Shown here piece after piece: positions 16,061-25,663 of a stretch of DNA of 64,000 bases. Under the pieces are notes generated by a model that worked only from the letters and a program-made list of their open reading frames with translations, was not told where the DNA came from and made no database searches. Positions within the stretch are counted from its first letter, which is position 1; the number at the start of each line of letters is the position of its first letter. The translations under genes and the position numbers were made by a program. The stretch comes from Nitrospirota bacterium (GTDB lineage: Bacteria; JACPQY01), in assembly GCA_016180645.1 (NCBI GenBank), contig JACPAV010000019.1, positions 1-64,000 on the forward strand, written 5' to 3'.

Positions 16061-17047
16061 TCAGAAGCTCACGGCGGCGCCCAGGCGAAGTGAAATTAGG
16101 TCCTCGTCCAACCCCACGGGAAACGCCACGCCCCATCGCACGAGCCATTCCGGTTCCGGAGCCCAGAAGAATCCGATGATCGTGCTCATGCCGGGCGGAT
16201 ACTCCACCTCCTTGGCGAATTCGGCCCCGGCATCGAGGTTTCCCGTGAGATTCTTTCGAACGGCCAGCGAGAATCCCCACTCGAAAACTCCCATGGGAAC
16301 ACGCGAATCGCACGTTGCCGTATCGAGTGGTGCGTGCCGCCGCGGCGCTCCCGGCAGTGCATCTTGGTAGGCGCGGACTTCAGTCCGCGATATGGACGCA
16401 CCCCTAAAGGGTGCGGCTACCGAAGCATCCTGGGTCGGTCCTGCGCAGGCAAGATGGGCGAAAACGGAAGCGCCCATATTGGCGGCGAAGAGGAACCCGT
16501 CGGCGGAGGTTCGGCTCAGAACAAGGTGAAAGATTCCTCCCGGCCCCGATCCCAGGGTCTTCATGGCGTAGGCTGTGGGCACATCGATTTGCGCCGCCAC
16601 AGCAAGGCGGAATGGAGGGGATTCCGGCTTGGCCACGATGTCGGCCAGTCGGTGTCGGCCTCCGATGGCGAATCCTTCGAATACACCTTGGGCCAGATCC
16701 AATCCTTCGGCAGGATTCGTAAGCCAGTGGAGATGCGTCTCGAGGTGGAAATCTTCGGAGAGACCTCTGATGTAGACAGGGGCGATTTCGATGCGCTGCC
16801 CCGTGGAGGGACCCAACTCCGGCCGGAAGTAGACCGCTTGAGTGGAGAAGACATTGGCTCCCGGGTGCACGGTATCCGCCGTGGCGGTGGCGAAGAAGTT
16901 CTGACCGTGGTGGGCGTGGGCGGTCTGAAGATGCGTGAAGAGTGACGCGTGAAGAGTGATGAAGAGCGTGATGAGAGATGAGTGATGAGTGATGAGATAG
17001 GACCAATGCCTGGCGTCACTCCCGCGGGGTTTCACCTCACGCCTCAC
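16061..17047 (-). CDS. Putative outer-membrane beta-barrel protein interrupted by a REP-derived segment
   Basis: A 328-residue protein rich in alternating beta-strand patterns (RIEIAPVYIRG, FHLETHLHWL, FRLAVAAQIDVP, LVRWGVAFPVG) and ending in LRLGAAVSF. A C-terminal Phe is typical of outer-membrane barrels. The N-terminal 50 residues (SYLITHHSSLITLFITL...) are encoded by the 21-bp-period repeat; they may form a signal peptide ending near AHAHH, or the true start may differ. An in-frame REP-like element adds residues around VAAPFRGASISRTEVRAYQ. It is not assigned to a family; it may be a porin-like or surface protein. Confidence 0.6.
   Translation of the reverse strand: MRREVKPRGSDARHWSYLITHHSSLITLFITLHASLFTHLQTAHAHHGQNFFATATADTVHPGANVFSTQAVYFRPELGPSTGQRIEIAPVYIRGLSEDFHLETHLHWLTNPAEGLDLAQGVFEGFAIGGRHRLADIVAKPESPPFRLAVAAQIDVPTAYAMKTLGSGPGGIFHLVLSRTSADGFLFAANMGASVFAHLACAGPTQDASVAAPFRGASISRTEVRAYQDALPGAPRRHAPLDTATCDSRVPMGVFEWGFSLAVRKNLTGNLDAGAEFAKEVEYPPGMSTIIGFFWAPEPEWLVRWGVAFPVGLDEDLISLRLGAAVSF
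16367..16420. repeat. REP/BIME-like element inserted in frame inside the barrel gene
   Basis: GTAGGCGC and GTGCGGCTAC bound hairpins GCGGAC-TTCA-GTCCGC and GCACCC-CTAAA-GGGTGC. The coding frame continues through it, adding about 18 residues of unrelated composition. Confidence 0.8.
16931..17000 (-). repeat. Low-complexity repeat at the start of the barrel gene
   Basis: Minus-strand words such as ATCACTCATCACTCATC encode LITHHSSLIT. It is the same type as 14841-14884 and 15591-15610. Confidence 0.65.
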
Positions 17048-17058
17048 CCATCACGTAT

Positions 17059-18036
17059 TTATCCCCTGCCCCACGTGGCCAACTGCTCGTACGGGTAGCC
17101 CATCGGGATCGCGCTCGCCTCGTCGAGACGGGCAAGGCCGTCTGCGTCAAGCTTCACATCCGGAGAATACAGGTTCTCCTTCGCCTGCTCCAGCGTTCGC
17201 GCCCCCAGGATGGCGCTGGTCACCCCAGGCTGGGCCATCACCCAGGAGAGCGCCACCTGAGAAGGGGTGGCTTTCCGCCCTTCCGCCTCGGACTTCAACA
17301 CGTCCACGATTTTCCCATTCCGCTCCGAGAACGTTTCCAGCTCTTGCTTCCGGCTCCAGCGGGCGTCCTGCGGACCCTCCCCCGTGGCACTGTATTTCCC
17401 CGAGAGAACGCCACCCGCCAAGGGACTCCACGCGATCACCCCGAGCGCTTCAAAGCGGCAGAGCGGTAGAATCTCCCTCTCGATGTCGCGGCAGAGCAGG
17501 CTGTACTGCGGCTGGAGGCATTCCAAACGCTCCCACCCCCGTTGTTCGCTCCGTGAGAGCGCCTGGGCGAGATGCCAGGCCGCCAGATTCGACGCGCCGA
17601 CATGGCGCGCTTTCCCCTGCCGCACGAAATCATTCAGCGTGGAAAGGACCAGATCAAGCGCGGTCTCCTCGTGCCACATATGGATCTGGTATAGATCGAT
17701 GTAGTCGGTTCGAAGCCGGCGCAGGCTTGCATGGAGGGCATCGTAGAGGTGCTTGCGTGAAAGACCCATGTCGTTCGGGCCGTCGCCCGTGCGGAACCGG
17801 CCTTTCGTCGCCAGGACGATCCGATCCCGCCGGCCCTTCAGGGCGTCCCCGAGAATTTCCTCGCTTCGGCCGCGCGCATACACATCCGCGGTGTCGATGA
17901 AGTTGATCCCCTTTTCAAGGCAGAGATCCAAGATCCGGAGCGATTCCGCTCCGTCGGTCTCCCGTCCAAACGTCATCGTGCCGAGGCAGAGGGGCGAGAC
18001 TTTCAGCCCGGTTCGGCCGAGCACTCGGTATTCCAT
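17059..18036 (-). CDS. Aldo/keto reductase
   Basis: An NADPH-dependent oxidoreductase of about 325 residues with a TIM-barrel fold. The start is set at ATG 18036 (MEYRVLGRTGLKVSPLCLGT), the usual N-terminus of the family; the frame upstream is not AKR-like. Visible motifs: GINFIDTADVYARGRSEEILGDAL (Asp and Tyr of the catalytic tetrad), LATKGRF (Lys), YIDLYQIHMW (His), VGASNL and the cofactor-binding end GARTLEQAKENL. It resembles YajO/Tas-type enzymes acting on aldehydes. The substrate is unknown. It lies 86 bp from the end of the histidine kinase gene. Confidence 0.92.
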   Translation of the reverse strand: MEYRVLGRTGLKVSPLCLGTMTFGRETDGAESLRILDLCLEKGINFIDTADVYARGRSEEILGDALKGRRDRIVLATKGRFRTGDGPNDMGLSRKHLYDALHASLRRLRTDYIDLYQIHMWHEETALDLVLSTLNDFVRQGKARHVGASNLAAWHLAQALSRSEQRGWERLECLQPQYSLLCRDIEREILPLCRFEALGVIAWSPLAGGVLSGKYSATGEGPQDARWSRKQELETFSERNGKIVDVLKSEAEGRKATPSQVALSWVMAQPGVTSAILGARTLEQAKENLYSPDVKLDADGLARLDEASAIPMGYPYEQLATWGRG

Positions 18037-18122
18037 GATGAGGTCTTGTTTACGCCAACGGGGCGGTGGATTCAACCCATCGGGTGAGTCCGCGTGACGC
18101 GGGCCGCTCAGGTTGTCGAACC

Positions 18123-19298
18123 CTAAAATCGAGGGAGACAAATGGTAAACGTCGTCCCCTTCCCCGGCTCGCTCACCACGGAAACGTCTCCGTTGCACCG
18201 GCGAACGATCCCGAACACGGTGGCCAGCCCGAGTCCGGTCCCCCCGGCCGAGCCCTTGGTGGTGAAGAACGGTTCGAAGAGATGCGCCTGCACCTCCGGC
18301 GTCATGCCCGTCCCGGTGTCGGTCACTTCCACGCGGACACAGGGCGCCCTCCCCGAATCGTCTCCGGCGCGCAAGACGTGATGATCCGGTCCTCCCTCCC
18401 GCGACCTCACCACGAGTCTTCCGCCATCGGTCATGGCGTCCCGCGCATTCAGGGCCAGATTCATCAGGATCTGTTCGACCTGCGCCGGCTCCATCCGCAC
18501 GGAGCCCGCCTTCTCATCGAGATCGAGAACAATCTCGATCTTCCCGCGGAAAAGCCGTCGAATCGTCTTTTCAAACCCCGCCAGGACGTCGTTCACGAGG
18601 ACGGTTTCCTGGCTGCTTCCGCTCCTTCCACCGAGTGCCATCAGCCGCTTCGTGAGATCCTCGGCCTCACGCGTCGCCGCATCGATGGCCTCCGCCTCCT
18701 TGCGCGCGTCGGACGAAAGATCATCCCGAGAAAGGAGCATCTGATTGTTCGTGGAAATGGCGGTCAGCAGGTTGTTGAAATCGTGGGCCAACCCCGCCGC
18801 AAGGCGACCGAGTGTGTCCATCTTCTGTGCCCGGAAGGCGTCTTGCTCCGCCTTTCTGCGGGCCGTCATGTCCTCGATGATGCCCAGGCCGAGACGCTTG
18901 CCGCCGGGGGCCGTCACCGCCGCCGCCCAGAGCCTCATGTCGATGGTCGCGCCACCCTTCTTGACCCGGCCGGGACCATCGACCTGGATGAACTCGCCCC
19001 GCATGGTGGCCGCCAGGTTCCTTTTGAACTCCTCCAGCCTCTCCGGAGGAACAAGCGGATTGGGCCGACCCAACACCTCATCGGCGGACCAACCGAAGAT
19101 GCGTTCCGCCGCCGGATTCCACAACCAAACCCGGCCCTCCGCATCCACGCCCACGATCGCCAGCGGCGTTGCGTCAACAACCTTTCGGAAAAACTCGCCT
19201 CCCTCCTCGTCGGCCCCGCGGCCCGGTCGGACGGCATTCTCCTGCCCAGACGCCGACGCCATCTTGTCCAGCCATCTCCGCATGAACCCGATTCGCAC
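18123..19298 (-). CDS. PAS-domain sensor histidine kinase
   Basis: A 391-residue kinase without clear transmembrane segments, so probably cytoplasmic. The PAS domain is at about 36-150 (FFRKVVDATPLAIVGVDAEGRV, WNPAAERIFGW). The HisKA phospho-acceptor is His172 in LAAGLAHDFNNLLTAI. The HATPase domain has NLALNARDAM (N box), DTGTGM, FEPFFTTK and GTGLGLATVFGI. The HDFNN variant is typical of kinases related to NtrB. No response regulator is adjacent, so it is an orphan. It sits downstream of the arg operon on the same strand, in the place where argH often lies in related gene orders. Confidence 0.92.
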   Translation of the reverse strand: MRIGFMRRWLDKMASASGQENAVRPGRGADEEGGEFFRKVVDATPLAIVGVDAEGRVWLWNPAAERIFGWSADEVLGRPNPLVPPERLEEFKRNLAATMRGEFIQVDGPGRVKKGGATIDMRLWAAAVTAPGGKRLGLGIIEDMTARRKAEQDAFRAQKMDTLGRLAAGLAHDFNNLLTAISTNNQMLLSRDDLSSDARKEAEAIDAATREAEDLTKRLMALGGRSGSSQETVLVNDVLAGFEKTIRRLFRGKIEIVLDLDEKAGSVRMEPAQVEQILMNLALNARDAMTDGGRLVVRSREGGPDHHVLRAGDDSGRAPCVRVEVTDTGTGMTPEVQAHLFEPFFTTKGSAGGTGLGLATVFGIVRRCNGDVSVVSEPGKGTTFTICLPRF

Positions 19299-19412
19299 CT
19301 TCTCCCGATTCTCCTTCGTGGTAAATATCGTTCCCCACGCACCCGGAATACATGACCTCGGACAGGAAAAGTTGCTTTTCCCCCCTGGGCGTCAATACCT
19401 ACGGCCAGGCTG

Positions 19413-20612
19413 TCAGCGCCGAAGGCGGGCGAGGGAGCGGAGGCGCATGGACTGGAGCTTGATGAAGCCGGTGGCGTCCTTGTGCTGGAGCTCGAAGGCG
19501 GTCTCAAACGAAGACCATTTCGGATTGTAAAGGCTTCGAGCCGATTTGCGGCCCGTCACCCGCACCCCGCCTCGATAAAGTTGAAGTCTCACCGTGCCGG
19601 TCACATTGACTTGCGTTTCGTCCACCGTCTTCTGCAGGAGCTCCCTTTCGGGCGCAAACCAAAAACCATAGTACACGCACTCCGCGTATTTCGGGATCAA
19701 TGAATCCCTCAGTCGCATGACCTCACGATCCATGGTGATGTGCTCCAGCGCGCGGTGGGCCGCGAAGAGAATCGTTCCCCCCGGTGTCTCATACACGCCG
19801 TGCGACTTGATTCCGATGAACCGGTTCTCGACAACGTCCGATCGCCCGATTCCATGTTTCGCGCCCAGGTCGTTCAGGCGTCCCAGCACCCCCTCGGGCG
19901 AAAGCGGGCGGCCGTTCACCGCCACGGGATCTCCACGTCGGAAATCGATGGTGATGTTTTCGGGTCTGGACGGCGCCTTCCAAGGCGATGTCGTCCATTC
20001 GAACATGCTCTCCGACGGCTCGTTCCACGGGTCCTCGAGAATTCCCCCCTCGTAGCTGATGTGGAGCATGTTGCGATCCACGCTGTACGGCTTCGACGCG
20101 GTCACGGGCACCGGAATCTTTTTCTCCGCCGCGTATCGGATCAGGTCCGTCCGCGACGTGAACGACCACTCTCTCCACGGCGCAATGACCTTGATCGCGG
20201 GATCCATCGCGTAGTAGGTCAATTCGAACCGCGCCTGGTCGTTCCCCTTTCCCGTCGAGCCGTGCGAGACGGCGTCCGCGCGTTCGGCCCGCGCAGCGAG
20301 CACCTGGTGCCTCGCGATGATCGGTCTCGCTATCGAAGTCCCCATGAGATACGAGCCTTCATAGATGGCCCCGGCCCGGAACATCGGAAACACGAAATCC
20401 CTCACGAACTCACGGCGAAGATCCTTCACCATCACCTTGGAGGCGCCCACCGCTTTTGCCCGCCTTACGGCGAGGGCCAGATCCTCCTTCTGGCCGATGT
20501 CCGCCACAAAGCACACCACGTCGCACCCGTACGTATCGATGAGCCACCGGAGGATGACGGAGGTGTCCAATCCTCCCGAATACGCCAGCACCACCTTGCG
20601 CACTTTTTCCAT
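19413..20612 (-). CDS. argG: Argininosuccinate synthase
   Basis: A 399-residue ligase that joins citrulline and aspartate with ATP in arginine biosynthesis. The ATP-pyrophosphatase loop AYSGGLDTS lies near residues 10-18; other matches are [22 protein letters not shown] and [21 protein letters not shown] 20612 is used: it overlaps the argF stop (TGATG) and has a GGAGG ribosome site. The frame has a TTG one codon earlier. Last gene of the argB-D-F-G operon; argH is not in this window. Confidence 0.97.
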   Translation of the reverse strand: MEKVRKVVLAYSGGLDTSVILRWLIDTYGCDVVCFVADIGQKEDLALAVRRAKAVGASKVMVKDLRREFVRDFVFPMFRAGAIYEGSYLMGTSIARPIIARHQVLAARAERADAVSHGSTGKGNDQARFELTYYAMDPAIKVIAPWREWSFTSRTDLIRYAAEKKIPVPVTASKPYSVDRNMLHISYEGGILEDPWNEPSESMFEWTTSPWKAPSRPENITIDFRRGDPVAVNGRPLSPEGVLGRLNDLGAKHGIGRSDVVENRFIGIKSHGVYETPGGTILFAAHRALEHITMDREVMRLRDSLIPKYAECVYYGFWFAPERELLQKTVDETQVNVTGTVRLQLYRGGVRVTGRKSARSLYNPKWSSFETAFELQHKDATGFIKLQSMRLRSLARLRR

Positions 20613-21523
20613 CAACGTAAGCCTCCAAAAAGTCGTTCCAGGATCGCCTTTTGCACGTGCAGCCGGTTTTCGGCTTGGTCGAAAACGATCGATCGGTCGC
20701 TTTCGATCACCTCCTCCGTGATTTCCTCCCCGCGATGCGCGGGGAGACAGTGCATGACGAGCGCGTTTGGACCGGCGGCACGCACAATCTTCTCATTGAT
20801 CTGGTATTTCCGAAAGGCCTTCAACTTCTTTCCCCGGTCTTTTTCCTGCCCCATGCTCACCCACACGTCGGTATACAGAACGTCGGCCCCCTCCGCCGCG
20901 CGGACGGGGTCCCGCTCAATCCGTACCGCCCGGCCATTCTGTTTCGCGCATTGAAGGACGGCCTTGTCCGGCTCGAAACCTTTGGGGCACGCCACGGTCA
21001 ACTTCATTCCGTAGAGCGCCGCGGCCTGCGCCAGGGTGTTCGCGATGTTGTTCCCATCCCCGATGTACACCAGTTTCGTCTCCGCGATTATCCGCCCGCG
21101 CTCGACCAGCGTGAACAGATCCGCCAGGATTTGGCACGGGTGGAGCGCGTCCGTGAGCGCGTTCACCACCGGAACCGAGGCGTTCCGGGCAATTTCTTCC
21201 AGAGTTGACTGCGCGAAGGTACGCAAAACGATCCCGTCCACATATCGACTCATGATACGGCCGACATCCCGCGGTTCTTCGCCCCGGACCAGGTGCGTGT
21301 CCTGCCCGCTCAGGAAGATCGGCGTTCCACCCAGCTCGTGGATGCCCACTTCAAAAGAGACCCGCGTGCGCGTGGAAGCCTTCTGGAAGATGAGCGCCAC
21401 GCTCTTCCCTTCCAGGGGGCGTTCATGCTTCCGGCGATTCTTCTTGAAATGAGTCGCCCGGGCGAAAAGGTGATCGAGATCCGCCGCCGGCAGATCGTCC
21501 AGACTAAGCAGGTGCCGAGCCAC
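20612..21523 (-). CDS. argF: Ornithine carbamoyltransferase
   Basis: A 303-residue transcarbamylase making citrulline from ornithine and carbamoyl phosphate. Motifs: STRTR (50-54) and HPCQ (128-131) bind carbamoyl phosphate; [10 protein letters not shown] is the ornithine-side catalytic loop, so it is the ornithine and not the acetylornithine or aspartate enzyme. The start is GTG with GGAG eight bases upstream. It overlaps argD by 20 bp and argG by one base. Confidence 0.96.
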   Translation of the reverse strand: MARHLLSLDDLPAADLDHLFARATHFKKNRRKHERPLEGKSVALIFQKASTRTRVSFEVGIHELGGTPIFLSGQDTHLVRGEEPRDVGRIMSRYVDGIVLRTFAQSTLEEIARNASVPVVNALTDALHPCQILADLFTLVERGRIIAETKLVYIGDGNNIANTLAQAAALYGMKLTVACPKGFEPDKAVLQCAKQNGRAVRIERDPVRAAEGADVLYTDVWVSMGQEKDRGKKLKAFRKYQINEKIVRAAGPNALVMHCLPAHRGEEITEEVIESDRSIVFDQAENRLHVQKAILERLFGGLR

Positions 21524-22748
21524 GTTCTTTCTCCGCCTGCCGGATGGCCTCTTCCAAAATCTTGATCGCGCGATCGACCTCGGCCCGCTTCACGTTGAGC
21601 GGCGGCACCAGACGGACGACCCGGTCCTGAACCACCGTCACCAAAAGTCCTTCCTCCAGGCACATCGCCGCCACGGGGCGAGCGGGAACGTTCAACTCCA
21701 CCGCCTGGATCATTCCGATGCCCCGGACGTCCTGCACCGGCGGAATCGCGCGCAAGCCCTCGAGTTTCTCCCGGAGGTACGCGCCCATCTGCCGGCTCTT
21801 CTCGAGAAATCCGTTCTCCATCAGCTTCCGGAACGCCCAAAGCCCCGCCTGCGCCACGAGCGGGCTGCCGCCCATCGTCACCGCGTGGGACCCCGGCCCC
21901 AGAGCGGAGGCCAGTTCGGTCTTCGCGAGCATGGCCGCCATGGGGAGCCCCCCCCCCAGGGATTTCCCCAGGGTCAGAATGTCCGGCTCCACCCCGAATT
22001 GCTGGTACGCAAACAGTTTTCCCGTCCGCCCCAGCCCCACCTGTACTTCATCGAAGATCAGGAGCGTCTTTTTCTTGGTGCACATCTCCCGCACTTTCCG
22101 TAGATAGTCTTCCGACGGCATCACAACGCCGCCCTCGGCCTGAACCGGTTCCATCATCACGGCCGCCGTTCGCATCCCGAGAATGGCCTCAAGCGCCACA
22201 AGGTCATTGAAGGGTACGTGGAAAAACCCGGGCACAAGCGGCTCGAATCCTTTGTGATACTTCACCTGGCCTGTGGCCGAGAGCGACCCGAAGGTCCTCC
22301 CGTGGAAGGAGTTGAACAACGCTACGATTTCATATTTCTCGTCGCCGTGGGTCTCTTTCCCGTACTTGCGGGCCAGCTTGATCGCCGCCTCGTTGGCCTC
22401 CGTGCCGCTGTTGCAGAAAAACACTTTCGATGGGAAAGAGGCCTTGACCAACTCCTCCGCCAGTTCCGCCTGCGGCGCCGTGTAGTAGAGATTCGACACA
22501 TGGGCAAGCGTGGCGGCCTGCTGCTTGACCACGTCGGCAAATCCCTCCGGCGCGTGCCCCAGCGACATCACGGCAATTCCGCCGACAAAATCGAGGTACT
22601 TCTTCCCATCCGCATCCCACACCCAGCTTCCCTCGCCCCGCACAAGAGCGATGGGAAACCTGGCATAGTTCGGCATCAGGAAGGCATCGGCCTTCTGGAT
22701 GATGTCGGCCCGCGTCAGTTCCTTGGTCGATCCGCTTGGAGGACTCAT
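21504..22748 (-). CDS. argD: Acetylornithine aminotransferase
   Basis: A 414-residue class III PLP-dependent aminotransferase converting N-acetylglutamate semialdehyde to N-acetylornithine. Visible: NSGTEANEAAIKLARK (113-128), FDEVQVGLGRTG (232-243) and the PLP lysine Lys262 in TLGKSLGGGLPM. Length and position between argB and argF identify it as ArgD. The ATG overlaps the argB stop (ATGA). Confidence 0.95.
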   Translation of the reverse strand: MSPPSGSTKELTRADIIQKADAFLMPNYARFPIALVRGEGSWVWDADGKKYLDFVGGIAVMSLGHAPEGFADVVKQQAATLAHVSNLYYTAPQAELAEELVKASFPSKVFFCNSGTEANEAAIKLARKYGKETHGDEKYEIVALFNSFHGRTFGSLSATGQVKYHKGFEPLVPGFFHVPFNDLVALEAILGMRTAAVMMEPVQAEGGVVMPSEDYLRKVREMCTKKKTLLIFDEVQVGLGRTGKLFAYQQFGVEPDILTLGKSLGGGLPMAAMLAKTELASALGPGSHAVTMGGSPLVAQAGLWAFRKLMENGFLEKSRQMGAYLREKLEGLRAIPPVQDVRGIGMIQAVELNVPARPVAAMCLEEGLLVTVVQDRVVRLVPPLNVKRAEVDRAIKILEEAIRQAEKERGSAPA

Positions 22749-23629
22749 TTGGAGAGGATCTCCGTCCCCACGCCCTCGTTCGTGAATATCTCCAAGAGGA
22801 CGGCGTGGGAGATCCGTCCATCCACGATGTGGGCCTTCTTCACGCCATGCGACACGGCCTCCAGGCAGGCGTTCACCTTCGGGATCATACCGTCGCGAAT
22901 GACATTCTTCTGGAGCAGCTTCTGGATCTCCCCGCGGCGCAACGAGGGGATCAGTTCTTCGTTCTCGCCCAGAATGCCCCGCGTGTCGGTCATCATGATC
23001 ATCTTCTCGGCCTGAAGCGATTCCGCCAGACGCCCCGCAACCACGTCCGCATTGATATTGTAGCTTTCCCCCTTCGGCCCCACGCCCACGGGAGCAATGA
23101 CGGGGATGAAATGGTCGCGGTGGAGGGCCGTGAGCACCTCCGTGTTCACACCCGCGACCACGCCCACCTGGCCGAGATCCACTTTCTTTCCGTTCACTTC
23201 CTTCGTCATCTTTCGGGCCTTGATGAGGTTGCCGTCCTTCCCCGATAGGCCGACCGCCTTCGCTCCCGCCAGGTTGATCTGCGCCACAATACGCGAATTG
23301 ATCTGCCCCAGCAGGACCATCTCCACCACGCTCATGGCCTCCGCATCCGTCACGCGCATGCCGTCTACAAACGAATACTGGAGCTTCATCTTGTCCAGCG
23401 CATCGCTGATCTGCGGCCCGCCGCCGTGAACGACGATCGGGTTGATCCCCACAAATTTCAGGAGCGAGATGTCCTCCGCAAAATCCTGCTGGAGGGCTGG
23501 ATCCTCCATCGTGCGACCGCCCAGCTTCACCACAAACGTCTTGCCCCAGAATCGGCGGATGTACGGAAGGACCTCCACCAGCACATCCGCTTTGTGGCGG
23601 ACGGATTCAGGAATTTCACCCACGCTCAT
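22745..23629 (-). CDS. argB: Acetylglutamate kinase
   Basis: A kinase of about 294 residues that phosphorylates N-acetylglutamate, usually the arginine-regulated step. Motifs: FVVKLGGRTMED (phosphate binding), VVHGGGPQIS, GLSGKDGNLI and NINADVVAGRLA. ATG 23629 (MSVGEIPESV) is preferred; a GTG three codons earlier (23638) is possible. It lies 10 bp after hslU and overlaps argD by four bases. First gene of the arg group, apparently sharing the hslV-hslU transcript. Confidence 0.95.
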   Translation of the reverse strand: MSVGEIPESVRHKADVLVEVLPYIRRFWGKTFVVKLGGRTMEDPALQQDFAEDISLLKFVGINPIVVHGGGPQISDALDKMKLQYSFVDGMRVTDAEAMSVVEMVLLGQINSRIVAQINLAGAKAVGLSGKDGNLIKARKMTKEVNGKKVDLGQVGVVAGVNTEVLTALHRDHFIPVIAPVGVGPKGESYNINADVVAGRLAESLQAEKMIMMTDTRGILGENEELIPSLRRGEIQKLLQKNVIRDGMIPKVNACLEAVSHGVKKAHIVDGRISHAVLLEIFTNEGVGTEILSK

Positions 23630-23639
23630 CCCACGCACT

Positions 23640-25028
23640 CTACAAAATATATCGCGAAAGATCCTTATCTTTGAGAATTTTCTGGACGCGATCGAGCACG
23701 TACTCAGCCGTGATCTCCACCGATGTTCCGGACAGGCTCGGCCCCTCGAAGGAGATCTGTTCGAGCACCTTTTCCAGAATCGTGTGCAGCCGACGCGCCC
23801 CGATATTCTCCGTCCCTTCGTTCACCTGCTGCGCGATGGCGGCGATCTGTTGAACGGCGTCGTCCCGGAAACTCAGATGCAGGCCTTCCGTTTCCATGAG
23901 GGCCACGTATTGCTTCACCAACGCATTCTCCGGCTCGACGAGGATCCTCTCGAAATCCTCCTTGCCCAGCGACGACAGTTCCACGCGGATCGGGAATCGC
24001 CCCTGGAGTTCGGGGATGAGGTCCGAGGGCTTGGTCGAATGGAAGGCGCCGGCCGCGATGAAGAGGATGTGGTCGGTTCGAACCATCCCGTACTTCGTTG
24101 ATATGGTCGAACCCTCCACGATGGGAAGAAGATCCCGTTGAACACCCTCTCTCGACACGTCCGGCCCGTGCCCTTGGTCCCGGCCCGCGATCTTGTCCAG
24201 CTCATCCACAAACAAAATCCCACTCTCCTCCACGCGACGCACAGCCTCCTTCGACACCCTCTCCTGATCCACCAGACGCTGGGCCTCTTCCGTTCGGAAC
24301 ATCTCCACCGCTTCGGCCACTTTCACTTTCCGGCGCCGCGATTTGCGCGTCAGGATGTTTCCAAACACGTCCTTCAGATTGAGATCCACCTCTTCCATCC
24401 CGCCCGGGGTGAACATCTCCACAATCGGCAGGGCGCGATCCGTCGCCTCCACGTCCACCATCCGCTCGTCGAGCTTTCCATCGTGGAGCAGACGTCGCAT
24501 CTTCTCCCGGCTGACCTCGTAGGTTTCCGCCGTTTCTTCGGGATCACCGTCCTTCTTGGCCTTGGCTTTCGGAGGCAGCAGGAGATCGAGCACGCGCTCC
24601 TCGGCGATCTTCACGGACTTTTCCCTCATGGCGGCGATCTCCCGCTCCATGAGACTTTTCACGGTCATCTCCGTCAGATCGCGCACCATCGATTCCACGT
24701 CCCGTCCCACATAGCCGACCTCGGTGTACTTCGTCGCCTCCACCTTGAGGAAGGGCGCGTCCGCCAGTTTCGCGAGCCGCCGCGCAATTTCCGTCTTGCC
24801 CACGCCCGTCGGTCCGATCATCAGGATGTTCTTCGGCGCCACTTCATCCCGCAGGGGACCCCGCAACTGGCGACGGCGCCAGCGGTTCCGGAGCGCGATG
24901 GCGACCGCCCGCTTCGCGTCCTTCTGACCGATGATGTATTTGTCCAGTTCCGTCACGATCTCCGACGGTGTGAGAGCCTCCTCCATCCGCCCCGGTGTTC
25001 GCGGCAGTTTCACAACAACGTCCGACAT
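23640..25028 (-). CDS. hslU: HslU, ATPase subunit of the HslUV protease
   Basis: A 462-residue AAA+ unfoldase. Walker A is GPTGVGKTE (72-80), Walker B is [10 protein letters not shown], and an I-domain of acidic/basic character lies between them. It ends with DKDLSRYIL, the C-terminal tail that docks into HslV. ATG 25028 overlaps the hslV stop (TGATG); the long frame upstream is antisense or out-of-frame hslV sequence. It forms a cytoplasmic protease with HslV. Confidence 0.97.
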   Translation of the reverse strand: MSDVVVKLPRTPGRMEEALTPSEIVTELDKYIIGQKDAKRAVAIALRNRWRRRQLRGPLRDEVAPKNILMIGPTGVGKTEIARRLAKLADAPFLKVEATKYTEVGYVGRDVESMVRDLTEMTVKSLMEREIAAMREKSVKIAEERVLDLLLPPKAKAKKDGDPEETAETYEVSREKMRRLLHDGKLDERMVDVEATDRALPIVEMFTPGGMEEVDLNLKDVFGNILTRKSRRRKVKVAEAVEMFRTEEAQRLVDQERVSKEAVRRVEESGILFVDELDKIAGRDQGHGPDVSREGVQRDLLPIVEGSTISTKYGMVRTDHILFIAAGAFHSTKPSDLIPELQGRFPIRVELSSLGKEDFERILVEPENALVKQYVALMETEGLHLSFRDDAVQQIAAIAQQVNEGTENIGARRLHTILEKVLEQISFEGPSLSGTSVEITAEYVLDRVQKILKDKDLSRYIL

Positions 25029-25561
25029 CAAAGCACCTCGATCTGAACCTGGTCGTTGGTGTAGATGCACATGTCGGCGGCAATTTTCATCGACTCGGCC
25101 ACGATCTCCTTCGCCCCGAGAGCGGTATGGGCCAACAGGGCGCGCGCCGCGGCTCGAGCGAACGGCCCTCCCGATCCGATGGCGAGCACGCCGTCGTCCG
25201 GTTCGATCACGTCGCCCGTTCCGGAGATGATAAACGATCGCTCCTTGTCCGCCACGCTCAGGAGCGCGTCCAGACGCCGAAGCACCCGGTCCGTCCGCCA
25301 ATCTTTTGCGAGTTCGACGGCGGCGCGCGTCAGATTGCCTCGGTACTCCTCGAGCTTGGCTTCAAACTTTTCGAACAGAGTGAACGCATCGGCCGTCGTG
25401 CCCGCGAAACCGGCGAGGACGCGGTCGTTGTACACTCGTCGAAGCTTCTTCGCGCCGTGCTTCATCACGGTCTGGCCCATCGTGACCTGTCCATCAGCGG
25501 CCATGGCCACCTGTCCGTTCCGGTGCACGCAGAGCACCGTGGTGTGTCGAAATCGCTGCAT
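25028..25561 (-). CDS. hslV: HslV, peptidase subunit of the HslUV protease
   Basis: A 177-residue proteasome-related threonine peptidase. After a short propeptide (MQRFRH) the mature protein starts [21 protein letters not shown] with the catalytic N-terminal Thr; [14 protein letters not shown] is also conserved. ATG 25561 gives a short propeptide; a GTG at 25582 is a possible earlier start. TAGAAT lies 11 nt before the ATG and there is no ribosome site. First gene of the hslV-hslU-arg run, divergent from ilvD. Confidence 0.96.
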   Translation of the reverse strand: MQRFRHTTVLCVHRNGQVAMAADGQVTMGQTVMKHGAKKLRRVYNDRVLAGFAGTTADAFTLFEKFEAKLEEYRGNLTRAAVELAKDWRTDRVLRRLDALLSVADKERSFIISGTGDVIEPDDGVLAIGSGGPFARAAARALLAHTALGAKEIVAESMKIAADMCIYTNDQVQIEVL

Positions 25562-25572
25562 CGCTGCGCGCG

Positions 25573-25578
25573 ATTCTA
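25573..25578 (-). promoter_or_regulatory. Candidate -10 box for hslV
   Basis: TAGAAT on the minus strand ends 11 nt before the hslV ATG (25561); no good -35 is visible. Transcription from it would start within about five bases of the start codon. Confidence 0.4.
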
Positions 25579-25623
25579 GCACTACTGCGCCGCTTTTCTA
25601 GGGACTTCACTCCCACCGGGGAT

Positions 25624-25652
25624 TTGAAAAGCCCGATGCGCAGGTGTATGAG
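25624..25652 (+). promoter_or_regulatory. Candidate sigma70-type promoter for ilvD
   Basis: TTGAAA (25624-25629), a 17-bp spacer and TATGAG (25647-25652). The start codon is at 25664, 11 nt later, with no ribosome site between, so the mRNA would be nearly leaderless. Confidence 0.5.
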
Positions 25653-25663
25653 TATTTCTCTCG

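Noticed and set aside
23640-25301. 553-residue form of HslU
   Set aside because: The first 91 residues are out-of-frame hslV sequence; the true start overlaps the hslV stop at 25028.
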